Source: Scatosoma sp045614565
Lineage (GTDB): Bacteria; Bacillota; Clostridia; Christensenellales; Borkfalkiaceae
Direction: 5' to 3'
NCBI GenBank assembly: GCA_045614565.1
Contig: JAZLDG010000023.1
Location: 1-30,568, forward strand
Length of the DNA: 30,568 nt
The position numbers were made by a program, and so were the translations under genes. Below are positions 22,810 through 30,563 of this stretch, piece after piece. How positions within the stretch are numbered: position 1 is the first letter of the stretch; the number at the start of each line of letters is the position of its first letter. A model generated the notes under the pieces. The model made no database searches. It was not told the origin of the DNA and worked only from the letters and a program-made list of their open reading frames with translations.

Positions 22810-23388
22810 ATGGAAAAGGAAAGAATGGTAGTTGCGACGGGGAACGCACATAAATTAAAGGAAATTGCGGAAATCTTCACCGAATACAAAGTCGTTTCGC
22901 AAAAACAGCTCGGCTTTGACGAAGAAGTGGAAGAAACGGGCTTGACCTTTGCGGAAAACGCGTTGATTAAAGCGCGCGCGGCGGCAAAAGCTTTGCATTG
23001 TATTGCGCTTGCGGACGATAGCGGGCTTTGCGTGGACGCGCTTGGCGGTACGCCGGGGATCTACAGCGCGAGATATTGCGGGTATCACGGCGACGATCGG
23101 CAAAACCGTTTGTTACTACTCAAAAATATGGAAAGTATTACGGAGCGTAGCGCGCATTTCACGAGCGCGATTGCGCTCGTTTATCCCGACGGCAAGGAAA
23201 TCGTTGTGGAAGGGAAAACCTACGGTAAAATTTTGCATGAAGAAGTCGGCGACGGCGGGTTTGGGTACGATTGTATTTTTGAAAGCGACGATTTGAAAAA
23301 GTCTTTCGGGTTGGCTACGCCGCAAGAAAAAAACGCGGTTTCGCACCGTTTCCGCGCCTTGCAGGAACTTCGTAAAGTTTTGTTATGA
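22810..23388 (+). CDS. rdgB: XTP/dITP diphosphatase (RdgB/HAM1 family)
   Basis: This 192-residue enzyme hydrolyses non-canonical purine triphosphates (dITP, XTP) to monophosphates, keeping them out of nucleic acids. It shows VVATGNAHKLKEIAEI at the start, the Glu-rich EEVEETGLTFAENALIKA, the central ALADDSGLCVDALGGTPGIYSARY and the GGFGYDCIF loop, all in the expected order and at the usual size. GGAG lies about 6 nt upstream. Its stop overlaps the start of the phosphodiesterase gene (ATGA), the rdgB-yfcE-like pairing that is widespread in Clostridia and Bacilli. Confidence 0.95.
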   Translation: MEKERMVVATGNAHKLKEIAEIFTEYKVVSQKQLGFDEEVEETGLTFAENALIKARAAAKALHCIALADDSGLCVDALGGTPGIYSARYCGYHGDDRQNRLLLLKNMESITERSAHFTSAIALVYPDGKEIVVEGKTYGKILHEEVGDGGFGYDCIFESDDLKKSFGLATPQEKNAVSHRFRALQELRKVLL

Positions 23389-23870
23389 AAAAGTTGATCG
23401 TTATATCTGACACCCACGGCAGTTTGAAAGGGATAGAAAAATTACGCGCCTTGATCGATGAAAACGATTATTTGATCCATCTTGGCGACGGCGCGGGGGA
23501 TATTCGCGGACTTTTTGGGGATTATCCCGATAAGGTTTACGCTTGCTCGGGGAATTGCGATTATAATTCTCCCTTTCCAAGCGAAGGGATTTTAGAAGTG
23601 GAAAATATCCGTATTTTTTACTGTCACGGCCATAATTATGGTGTGAAATCGGGGCTTGGCGTGCTTGCACAAGAAGCAAAAAAGCGGGATTGTCAAGTCG
23701 CGTTATACGGGCATACGCATAGAGCGGATATTTGTGAAATCGACGGCGTAACGCTTATCAATTCGGGAAGCTTGCGCTTGCCCGCAGGCGAAGGCGGGAG
23801 CTATTGTTATATGGTCGTACATAAAGACAAGGTTACGCCCGTAATTGTCGGCGACCATTTGTGGGGCTGA
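23385..23870 (+). CDS. YfcE/MJ0936-family metallophosphodiesterase
   Basis: A 161-residue calcineurin-like phosphoesterase. The metal motifs run in order: SDTHGSLKG, HLGDGAGDI, SGNCD, YCHGHNYG and YGHTHRA, giving the two-metal site of YfcE/MJ0936 enzymes that cleave artificial phosphodiesters; the natural substrate is unknown. It is translationally coupled to rdgB by a four-nucleotide overlap. There are no membrane segments, so it acts in the cytoplasm. Confidence 0.93.
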   Translation: MKKLIVISDTHGSLKGIEKLRALIDENDYLIHLGDGAGDIRGLFGDYPDKVYACSGNCDYNSPFPSEGILEVENIRIFYCHGHNYGVKSGLGVLAQEAKKRDCQVALYGHTHRADICEIDGVTLINSGSLRLPAGEGGSYCYMVVHKDKVTPVIVGDHLWG

Positions 23871-23898
23871 ATATAGGTCGTTTAGAAAAATAGGTATT

Positions 23899-24108
23899 AT
23901 GAAGATTTTTGGAGAAAGGGTAAAAGAATTGTTAAAGGAAAGCGGTCGAACGCAAAAAGACCTTGCCGTGGCGTTGCATATTCAGCCGTCTACTTTGTGT
24001 GAATGGTTAAACGATCACAACGAACCGCCTATGCAAGCAATCGTGGACATTGCCGTATTTTTAGACGCGTCTATCGATTATTTGCTTGGATTAAAAGATT
24101 ACGAATAA
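23899..24108 (+). CDS. Small XRE-family HTH regulator
   Basis: A 69-residue Cro/CI-type DNA-binding protein: FGERVKELLKESGRTQKDLAVALHIQPSTLCEWLNDHNEPPMQAIVDIAVFLDASIDYLLG covers the whole five-helix domain, with only DYE after it. The start is set at ATG 23899, where the HTH begins; the frame is open back to 23845 inside the preceding gene, and AGG 5 nt before 23899 is a weak ribosome site. It lacks any ligand or multimerisation domain. The target is unknown; it may be read from the rdgB transcript. Confidence 0.85.
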   Translation: MKIFGERVKELLKESGRTQKDLAVALHIQPSTLCEWLNDHNEPPMQAIVDIAVFLDASIDYLLGLKDYE

Positions 24109-24140
24109 TTGTTGTACGCCACACTTCATAAAAAGTAAAT

Positions 24141-24170
24141 AAAAAACGGACGGTGCGCCGTCCGTTTTTT
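24141..24170. terminator. Bidirectional terminator shared by the XRE gene and the 6S-like RNA
   Basis: AAAAAACGGACGG (24141-24153) and CCGTCCGTTTTTT (24158-24170) form a 13-bp stem with a TGCG loop and T6 on either strand. Confidence 0.92.
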
Positions 24171-24375
24171 GTGCCGTAAAGGCTTATATTCAAAAGCAAT
24201 CCGCCTGTGCCGCATTTCGGCAAAAGGTGAACCCGCGTTTTCAGCAGGTGGGTGCCGCATCTTGACGCGTCGGACTTTCCGAAAATACAGACCTTGCCTA
24301 TCGCCACGAATAACTTGCTCCCGATTTCATAATGTGGATTCCGTTTTATACCGAACTCCGAACACCGCAGATCGT
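24141..24375 (-). ncRNA. ssrS: Probable 6S RNA
   Basis: A minus-strand transcription unit of about 235 nt has a perfect promoter and a strong terminator but no supported gene. Read 5' to 3' it folds as one long interrupted hairpin. AATCC (24321-24317) pairs with GGATT (24202-24198), continued by AAAA with TTTT, as the closing stem. A central bubble follows. GGCAAGGT (24298-24291) pairs with ACCTTTTGCC (24225-24216). A CGGA/TCCG hairpin (about 24280-24270) and an ACCC/GGGT stem around CACCCACC and GGGTTCACC form the tip. Elongated shape, bubble and the CACCCACC..GGGTTCA segment match my memory of clostridial 6S RNAs, which trap sigma-A RNA polymerase in stationary phase. It does not show SRP, RNase P or tmRNA cores. 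The identity rests on fold and motif, not on a covariance search. Confidence 0.72.
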
Positions 24376-24381
24376 GTACCT

Positions 24382-24410
24382 ATTATACACGCTTTCACAG
24401 CGTTTGTCAA
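24382..24410 (-). promoter_or_regulatory. Promoter of the 6S-like RNA
   Basis: On the minus strand perfect TTGACA (24410-24405), 17 nt, perfect TATAAT (24387-24382), giving a start near 24375. The -35 lies 3 nt after the stop codon of the kinase gene. Confidence 0.9.
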
Positions 24411-24412
24411 CG

Positions 24413-25237
24413 CTATGCGTTGAGATTTTTTAGGAAAGTAAAAATTTCCTTTTCAAAGTTCAAGCCGTACCGTTTATCCAAAACTTCGTTTGCCGAGCGG
24501 CGGCAAGCCGCGGTTGTGAACTCTGCGGCGAGCGCGATTGCTTTATCTTCCGCTTTCCCGCTCGCGAGTGCGCCCACGAACGCCGAAGCAAAAACGTCGC
24601 CTGCACCGCAAAAAAATCCTTCTATATTTTCCGAACGGTATTTACGCTTATTTCCCGTTTCGTCCAAATACCAAACGGCGTTTTCGTCCTTTTTCACAAT
24701 CCCCGTCACGATAGGTCGAGCGCAAAGAGAAGAAAGACGGGTTAAAACTTCGTCGATAGGATACTCGTTGCTTTCGCTTGGATAGGGCGTACCTGCAAGA
24801 TAACACGCTTCGGTGGCGTTGGGTAAAATAAAATCCGCTTCGCGGCACAATTCCCGCATTTTTTCCACGTATTCGGGGGGAAAGCCCGCGTACAGTTTCC
24901 CGCTGTCGCCCATAACGGGATCGACGATGAATTTCCCGCCGTCTGAAAGAAATTCCCGTTTGATTTCAGAAACGAGCTTGATTTGCTGAATACTGCCAAG
25001 ATATCCGCTATACACGTAATCGAAACGAACGCCGAGCGTTCTCCAATGCGCCAAGATTGCGGGGATATCTTGGGTAAGGTCCTTAAAGGTGTAACCTGTA
25101 AACCCGCCCGTATGCGTAGAAAGGATAGCGGTGGGTAATAAATCGCAGGTCACGCCGCAAGCGGAAAGGATAGGCAGGGACACCGAAAGGGAGCATTTGC
25201 CTATGCAAGATATGTCGTTGATTGCAAGTACGCGCAT
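24413..25237 (-). CDS. pdxY: Pyridoxal/pyridoxamine kinase-like protein (PdxK/PdxY family)
   Basis: A 274-residue ribokinase-superfamily kinase expected to phosphorylate pyridoxal or pyridoxamine in vitamin B6 salvage. It has VLAINDISCIGKCSLSVSLPILSACG (substrate lobe), THTGGFTGY, FIVDPVMGDSGKLY, and the anion-hole motif FFCGAGDVFASAF with the catalytic Asp. I place the start at ATG 25237, with AAAGGAAA 9 nt upstream and the family-typical MRVLAINDIS; the frame is open back to 25315, but that extension is AT-rich and overlaps the promoter. It is read alone from 25283-25311, and no obvious terminator separates it from the 6S-like unit. An HMP kinase role is less likely. Confidence 0.88.
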   Translation of the reverse strand: MRVLAINDISCIGKCSLSVSLPILSACGVTCDLLPTAILSTHTGGFTGYTFKDLTQDIPAILAHWRTLGVRFDYVYSGYLGSIQQIKLVSEIKREFLSDGGKFIVDPVMGDSGKLYAGFPPEYVEKMRELCREADFILPNATEACYLAGTPYPSESNEYPIDEVLTRLSSLCARPIVTGIVKKDENAVWYLDETGNKRKYRSENIEGFFCGAGDVFASAFVGALASGKAEDKAIALAAEFTTAACRRSANEVLDKRYGLNFEKEIFTFLKNLNA

Positions 25238-25282
25238 AAAATCGTTTCCTTTATTGAAAGTTTGAAAATATTTGATAAATCT

Positions 25283-25311
25283 ATTATAAAATTCTTGATT
25301 TTTTTTGTCAA
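25283..25311 (-). promoter_or_regulatory. Promoter of the pdxY-like gene
   Basis: On the minus strand TTGACA (25311-25306), 17 nt, TATAAT (25288-25283). It implies that translation starts at 25237, not at the upstream ATG 25315. Confidence 0.88.
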
Positions 25312-25371
25312 ACATATTAAAATAGTATAGGAAATAAAAGTAGAAAATTTTTTCGGGAGAGATTATATATT

Positions 25372-26703
25372 ATGGCGATTACAGGCGAGATAAAATCCAA
25401 CACCGTTGTTTACGCGGATTTTGAGAAATACGAAAACGAAATCGTTACCGTAAAAGGCACCATTCACAACATCCGTATGATGTCCGATTTTGCGTTCGTT
25501 ATTTTGCGTACGGCGCGGGAAACGATACAATGCGTATACGCGGAGAGCTTTTCCGATTATCGTATGACGGAAGAAGTCAAGGAAGAATGTGCGGCGAAGA
25601 TTACGGGTAAAATCGTTGCGGGTGTACAAAAGGACGGTTCTAAACGCTACGAATTGCAAATCCACGATATCGAGCTTTTATCCCACCCCGCGGATATTCC
25701 GCCCGTGGTTATCACGAAAAAGCAGGTCAACTGCGATCTTTCGACGAACCTGGATTACCGTCCCGTTACCTTACGTAACCCCAAAGAACGCGCAATTTTC
25801 AAGCTTCAAGAAGGTATCCAACGCGGTTTCCGCGAATTTTTAACCCAACAGGGTTTCACTGAAATTCATTCCCCCAAGATCAACTTTGCGGGTGCGGAAG
25901 GCGGTACGAACGTATTTAAGCTTGACTATTTTGGGAAACAAGTCTATCTTGCGCAATCGCCCCAGCTTTACAAGCAGGCGCTCGTAGCCGTTTACGAACG
26001 GGTATTTGAAGTCGCGCCCGTATTCCGCGCGGAGCATCACGACACTTCCCGTCACTTGAACGAGTACATTTCAATGGACTTTGAAATGGGCTTTATCGAC
26101 GGCTTTGAAGATATTATGAATATGGAAACGGGTTTGCTCAAATATATTATGCAGCTTTTGAAAACGGAGTATAAAAACGAAGTGGACTTGTTGCACGTGG
26201 ACATTCCCGAGATTACGGAAATTCCCGTTTTGAAATTTATGGAAGCCAAAGAGATACTTATGAAGAAATTTAAGTATCAGCCGTCCGATATGAAGGACTT
26301 TGATCCCGAAGAAGAACAGCTCCTTGGCAAGTACGCGAAAAAGCAATTTAATTCGGACTTTATCTTTATCACGCATTACCCGTCCAAGAAACGTCCGTTC
26401 TACACGATGGACGATCACGAAGATCCCGAATACACGCTTTCGTTCGACCTTTTGTTCCGCGGCTTGGAAATCACGTCCGGCGGTCAACGCGTACACGATT
26501 ATAACGAGCAGGTTGAAAAAATGAAAAAACTCGGAATGAACCCCGAAGAATTTGCGACCTATCTTATGCTCCATAAATACGGCGCGCCCCCGCACGGCGG
26601 GTTAGGGCTTGGCTTGGAGCGTTTGACGATGCACCTTTTGGGTGCGAAAAACGTTCGCGAAGCGACGATGTTCCCCCGTGATATCAACCGCGTTTCGCCG
26701 TAA
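25372..26703 (+). CDS. aspS: Aspartyl-tRNA synthetase, short archaeal-like type (possibly non-discriminating)
   Basis: This 443-residue class II synthetase charges tRNA-Asp, and perhaps tRNA-Asn, with aspartate. It lacks the GAD insertion of ordinary bacterial AspRS and aligns by eye with Thermus AspRS2. An N-terminal OB-fold anticodon domain spans about 1-110. Then come AGAEGGTNVFKLDYF, YLAQSPQLYKQ, motif 2 FRAEHHDTSRHLNEY, FRGLEITSGGQR and motif 3 GGLGLGLERLTMHLLG. His32 stands where discriminating archaeal enzymes have Trp, which hints at relaxed specificity; the second signature site (Pro in non-discriminating forms) is not clearly present. Non-discriminating forms need GatCAB to make Asn-tRNA-Asn. 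The gene lies just before the ileS T-box. Confidence 0.92.
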   Translation: MAITGEIKSNTVVYADFEKYENEIVTVKGTIHNIRMMSDFAFVILRTARETIQCVYAESFSDYRMTEEVKEECAAKITGKIVAGVQKDGSKRYELQIHDIELLSHPADIPPVVITKKQVNCDLSTNLDYRPVTLRNPKERAIFKLQEGIQRGFREFLTQQGFTEIHSPKINFAGAEGGTNVFKLDYFGKQVYLAQSPQLYKQALVAVYERVFEVAPVFRAEHHDTSRHLNEYISMDFEMGFIDGFEDIMNMETGLLKYIMQLLKTEYKNEVDLLHVDIPEITEIPVLKFMEAKEILMKKFKYQPSDMKDFDPEEEQLLGKYAKKQFNSDFIFITHYPSKKRPFYTMDDHEDPEYTLSFDLLFRGLEITSGGQRVHDYNEQVEKMKKLGMNPEEFATYLMLHKYGAPPHGGLGLGLERLTMHLLGAKNVREATMFPRDINRVSP

Positions 26704-26738
26704 TGAAAAGAAAGAAAACAAAAAACGGTTAATTTTGC

Positions 26739-26767
26739 TTTACAAACGACTGGAAAAGTTGTATAAT
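26739..26767 (+). promoter_or_regulatory. Promoter of the ileS T-box transcript
   Basis: TTTACA (26739-26744), 17 nt, TATAAT (26762-26767); start near 26774. Confidence 0.82.
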
Positions 26768-26773
26768 AATAAA

Positions 26774-27036
26774 AAATAAATGCAAAAGCGTTAAAAAAGG
26801 TCAACGCCTTTGTTTGCGGTCCGCACAGAGAAATTCCGTAGTGGTGAAAGGAAGAAGGACGGGACGAAAGGATATCACCTTTTAGCTGATTTCGTGAAAA
26901 ATCTTATATTATATATAATATAGTAGGGTTGAGTAAGGAAATACGGTTTCGCCCACCGTTATCCCGCGCGGCAAATGATAGTTTGTTTTGGTGGTATAAA
27001 AAGCCGTTGTGTTTTTCCAAAGCACGACGGTTTTAT
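26774..27036 (+). promoter_or_regulatory. T-box riboswitch (Ile, ATC specifier) controlling ileS
   Basis: The leader senses uncharged tRNA-Ile. Visible parts: the AGAGA motif of stem I (26827-26831), GGTGAAAGG on the ascending arm (26843-26851), the specifier ATC at 26874-26876 followed by ACCTTTT as in other T-boxes, an ACGGT/ACCGT stem III (about 26943-26959), the T-box core GGTGGTA (about 26989-26996) whose TGGT can pair with an ACCA tRNA end, and a terminator just after. CGGC upstream can pair with GCCG of the terminator as the antiterminator. Uncharged tRNA-Ile would allow read-through into ileS. Confidence 0.93.
27000..27036 (+). terminator. T-box conditional terminator
   Basis: CCGTTGTG (27004-27011) pairs with CACGACGG (27023-27030), flanked by AAAG and TTTT, then TTATT. 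Its 5' arm competes with the antiterminator. Confidence 0.88.
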
Positions 27037-27105
27037 TATTGTTGGCCCTATTAAAGAAATTACCTTATTTTATGTAAAAAACCTTACGACAAGGAGAAAA
27101 AATAT

Positions 27106-30100
27106 ATGTCTATGTACAAGAAAGTGGACACTTCCCTGAACTTCGTGGAAAGGGAAAAAAATATCGTTGCATACTGGAATGAAAAAAAGATTTTTGAAGA
27201 AAGTATGAAAGCGACGGAAGGGAACGAAGAATTTTCCTTCTACGACGGCCCGCCGACGGCAAACGGTAAACCGCATATCGGGCATATTTTAACGCGCGTT
27301 ATGAAGGATATCGTACCCCGTTATAAGACGATGAAAGGCAAACACGTTTTGAGAAAAGCGGGTTGGGATACGCACGGGCTTCCCGTAGAGCTTGAAGTGG
27401 AGAAAAAACTCGGGTTGGAAAGCAAAACGGGGATTGAAAGCTACGGTATCGAGCCGTTTATTAAACAATGCAAACAATCGGTTTGGCAATATACTAACGA
27501 ATGGAAACAAATGTCCGATCGCGTAGGCTATTGGTGCGATATGGACAACCCTTACGTTACCTATCACGACGATTATATCGAATCGGAATGGTGGGCGATC
27601 AAGGAAATTCATAAAAAGGGATTATTATATAAAGGACATAAAATCGTGCCTTACTGCCCTCGTTGCGGGACGGCACTTTCGTCCCACGAAGTGGCGCAGG
27701 GCTACAAGGACGTAAAACAAACGACCGCGTTTGTGAAATTCAAGGTCGTCGGGGAAGAAAATAAATATATTCTCGCTTGGACAACCACGCCTTGGACGCT
27801 TCCGTCCAACGTTGCGCTTTGTATGCACCCCGATTACGATTACGTCGAAGTCCAAATGACGGAAAACGGCGAAAAATACGTGCTTGCCCAAGGCTTGCTT
27901 AAATCGGTGCTTGGCGAAGAAGGCTACGAAATTCTTTCCGTGAAAAAGGGTACGGAATACGAATATACCGCGTACGAGCCTTTGTATCCCTACGGCAAAG
28001 AAAAATTCAATTACCGTGAAAAGGCGCATTACGTCACTTGCGACACTTACGTTACGCTTTCCGACGGTACGGGCGTCGTACACATCGCGCCCGCGTTCGG
28101 TGAAGACGACTATAAAGTGGGGAAACGTTACGGCTTGCCCGTCGTACAACTCATTAACGAAGAAGGCAAATTCCCCGCAGGCTGCGGTGAGCTTACGGAT
28201 ATCGGTGCGCAAGCGGCTGATCCGCTCGTGCTGAAAGATTTGAAAACGCGTGGCTTGCTTTTGAAACCGCTTGAAATTACACATAGCTATCCTTTCTGTT
28301 GGAGATGCGATACGCCGCTTATCTATTATGCGCGTTCGAGCTGGTTTATCAAGGTTACGGCGATCAAAGACCGTTTGATTGCGGCAAACCGCTCGGTAAA
28401 CTGGATGCCCGACACTATCAAGGAAGGGCGTATGGGTAATTTCCTTGAAAACGTCATCGACTGGGGCTTGTCCCGCGACCGTTACTGGGGTACGCCCCTG
28501 CCCGTTTGGGTATGTCCCGATTGCGGCGAAATCGAAGTTATCGGCTCTCGCCAAGAACTCGTGGAAAAATGCGGTGCAAACGCGGATATCGAGTTGCACC
28601 GCCCGTATTTGGACGAGCTTACCTGCAAATGCGGTAAGTGCGGCGGCAAAATGCGCCGTACGCCCGAAGTTATCGACTGTTGGTTTGATTCGGGTTCTAT
28701 GCCGTTTGCACAGTACCATTACCCGTTTGAGAACCAAGAATTATTCCATCAAACTTTCCCCGCGGATTTCATTTCCGAAGCGGTCGATCAAACCCGCGGT
28801 TGGTTTTATACCCTGCTCGTAATTTCCACCTTACTCTTTGATAAAGCGCCGTTTAGAAACTGTATCGTGCTCGGTCACGTCAACGATAAAAACGGTATCA
28901 AGATGAGTAAACATAAAGGCAACGTCGTCGATCCTTGGACGGTGCTCGATAAGCAGGGTGCGGACGCGGTGCGTTGGTATTTCTATACGTCGTCTGCTCC
29001 TTGGCTTCCTTCCCGTTTCTATCCCGAAGCGGTCAGCGAAGCACAAAGAAAGTATATGGGTACGCTTTGGAATACCTACGCGTTCTTTTGCTTGTACGCG
29101 GATATCGACGGTTACGATCCTTCCAAGTACGATTTGAAGAACTGCCAGCTTTCCTTAATGGACAAATGGATACTTTCCAAGCTCAATACGCTCGTCAATT
29201 TCGTGGATAAGAATTTGAATGAATATAATATCACGGATAGCGCACGCGCGTTGCAGGATTTTTCCGATATACTTTCCAACTGGTACGTTCGCCGCGGTCG
29301 CGATAGATACTGGGGCAGCGAAATGACGGAAGATAAAGCGGCGGCTTACACCGTTTTGTGGCACGTACTCGTGACCTTTGCGAAGCTTACCGCGCCGTAT
29401 ACGCCGTTTATCGCGGAAGAAATGTATCTCAATCTCGTTCCCGCGTTTTTCAAAGACGCTCCCGCGTCCGTGCATCTTTGCGATTTCCCCGTTTACGATG
29501 CAGGTATGGTAGACGAAGAGCTTGAAAAAGGTATGGACACCGTTTTGGATATCGTCAATCTCGGTAGAGCGGCGCGTAACACGGGTAACGTGAAAAACCG
29601 TCAGCCGCTTTCGGAAATGTACGTCGTTACCGCTCGCGCAAACGAGCTTTCGGACGGTTTGAAAGCGATTGCGTTGGACGAACTTAATATTAAAGAATAC
29701 AAAACGGCGGAAGACGCGGACGAGTTCATTTCCTATAAACTCAAACCGCAGCTCAAAACGCTTGGCCCGAAATACGGCAAGAAGCTGGGTATGATTACGG
29801 CGTTCTTGGCTTCGTGCGACGCGAAAAAGGTGGTGGACGCCGTTCGCGGCGGCGGCGAGTATACGCTGGAAACGGATAACGAAGTTACGCTTAAAGAAGA
29901 AGATTTGCAAATCTTTACCGAAAGTAAGGCGGGCTTTATTTCCGCAAGCGATAAAGGCTTGACCGTTGCGCTTAATACCACGCTTACGGAAGCCTTGATT
30001 GTCGAAGGAATCGAACGCGAGCTCGTTTCCAAAATCCAAACGATGAGAAAGGAAGCCGATTATCAAATCACCGACCGTATCGCCGTTTACTATCAGGCGG

Positions 30101-30252
30101 AAGGTAAAGTCAAGGACGTTTTGGCGGCGGGTGCGTTTGCTTCGGACGTTTTGGCGGTTTCCGTTGCGGAAGGCACGACGGAAGGATTTACGAAAACGGT
30201 GGATATTAACGGTGAAAAAATCACGCTCACTTTGACGAAAGCTGCAAAATAA
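27106..30252 (+). CDS. ileS: Isoleucyl-tRNA synthetase, long (Thermus/eukaryote-like) type
   Basis: A 1048-residue class I synthetase for isoleucine. The ATP-site motif is HIGH (57-60), preceded by YDGPPTANGKP. The editing domain contains WTTTPWTLPSN and GTGVVHIAPAFGEDDY. The second signature is KMSKH (599-603) instead of KMSKS. Cys pairs CPRCG and CPDCG/CKCGKCGG suggest zinc sites. The long C-terminal domain follows the Thermus pattern, unlike the about 930-residue E. coli type. By known family behaviour, this long form is often less sensitive to mupirocin, but that is inference here. AAGGAG 9 nt upstream and the T-box leader support the start. The gene is transcribed alone. Confidence 0.97.
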   Translation: MSMYKKVDTSLNFVEREKNIVAYWNEKKIFEESMKATEGNEEFSFYDGPPTANGKPHIGHILTRVMKDIVPRYKTMKGKHVLRKAGWDTHGLPVELEVEKKLGLESKTGIESYGIEPFIKQCKQSVWQYTNEWKQMSDRVGYWCDMDNPYVTYHDDYIESEWWAIKEIHKKGLLYKGHKIVPYCPRCGTALSSHEVAQGYKDVKQTTAFVKFKVVGEENKYILAWTTTPWTLPSNVALCMHPDYDYVEVQMTENGEKYVLAQGLLKSVLGEEGYEILSVKKGTEYEYTAYEPLYPYGKEKFNYREKAHYVTCDTYVTLSDGTGVVHIAPAFGEDDYKVGKRYGLPVVQLINEEGKFPAGCGELTDIGAQAADPLVLKDLKTRGLLLKPLEITHSYPFCWRCDTPLIYYARSSWFIKVTAIKDRLIAANRSVNWMPDTIKEGRMGNFLENVIDWGLSRDRYWGTPLPVWVCPDCGEIEVIGSRQELVEKCGANADIELHRPYLDELTCKCGKCGGKMRRTPEVIDCWFDSGSMPFAQYHYPFENQELFHQTFPADFISEAVDQTRGWFYTLLVISTLLFDKAPFRNCIVLGHVNDKNGIKMSKHKGNVVDPWTVLDKQGADAVRWYFYTSSAPWLPSRFYPEAVSEAQRKYMGTLWNTYAFFCLYADIDGYDPSKYDLKNCQLSLMDKWILSKLNTLVNFVDKNLNEYNITDSARALQDFSDILSNWYVRRGRDRYWGSEMTEDKAAAYTVLWHVLVTFAKLTAPYTPFIAEEMYLNLVPAFFKDAPASVHLCDFPVYDAGMVDEELEKGMDTVLDIVNLGRAARNTGNVKNRQPLSEMYVVTARANELSDGLKAIALDELNIKEYKTAEDADEFISYKLKPQLKTLGPKYGKKLGMITAFLASCDAKKVVDAVRGGGEYTLETDNEVTLKEEDLQIFTESKAGFISASDKGLTVALNTTLTEALIVEGIERELVSKIQTMRKEADYQITDRIAVYYQAEGKVKDVLAAGAFASDVLAVSVAEGTTEGFTKTVDINGEKITLTLTKAAK

Positions 30253-30268
30253 CGCGTATTTTGGAAAA

Positions 30269-30296
30269 TTTTGAAAATTTTTAATTTTTTTCAAAA
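30269..30296 (+). terminator. AT-only hairpin after ileS
   Basis: TTTTGAAAA (30269-30277) can pair with TTTTCAAAA (30288-30296). The stem is nearly free of GC, so terminator strength is doubtful; no better one is seen. Confidence 0.3.
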
Positions 30297-30312
30297 AAAG
30301 CATAAAAAACAG

Positions 30313-30341
30313 TTGACAAAGTAAATATAAAGTGGTAATAT
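30313..30341 (+). promoter_or_regulatory. Tandem stable-RNA-type promoter 1
   Basis: TTGACA (30313-30318), 17 nt, TAATAT (30336-30341). Followed by CAAGCTGTCAC at 30345-30355. Confidence 0.8.
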
Positions 30342-30344
30342 AGT

Positions 30345-30480
30345 CAAGCTGTCACGGAGCGGGGGCTGAAAAGGCCCGAAAGAAGTCAAGAAAGTAAAAA
30401 AACTTTGAAAAAAAGAAAAAAAGTTTGAAAAAACGCTTGACAAAGGCAAACAGATTGTGGTAGAATAAACAAGCTGTCAC
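30345..30480 (+). repeat. 11-nt direct repeat at both predicted transcription starts
   Basis: CAAGCTGTCAC at 30345-30355 and 30470-30480 begins 9 nt after the first base of each -10 box, so promoter and start region are duplicated as a module of about 124 nt. Confidence 0.8.
30437..30466 (+). promoter_or_regulatory. Tandem stable-RNA-type promoter 2
   Basis: TTGACA (30437-30442), 18 nt, TAGAAT (30461-30466), followed by the same CAAGCTGTCAC (30470-30480). An ACAAAGC/GCTTTGT hairpin lies downstream (about 30494-30512). Confidence 0.78.
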
Positions 30481-30557
30481 CGCGAGGGGGTAGTACAAAG
30501 CCGAGAGCTTTGTTAAAAGAAGATTAAAAACAGAATAAGAAAGAAATGAGATTTTAT

Positions 30558-30563
30558 TTGACA
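30558..30563 (+). promoter_or_regulatory. Third -35 element at the right edge
   Basis: TTGACA at 30558-30563, 121 nt after the second, suggests a third promoter cut by the window end. No gene is seen after ileS, so an rRNA or other stable-RNA operon probably starts beyond the edge. Confidence 0.55.

Noticed and set aside
25238..25315. Upstream in-frame start of the pdxY-like gene
   Set aside because: ATG 25315 would lie at or before the -35/-10 promoter (25311-25283), and the extension is not family-like.
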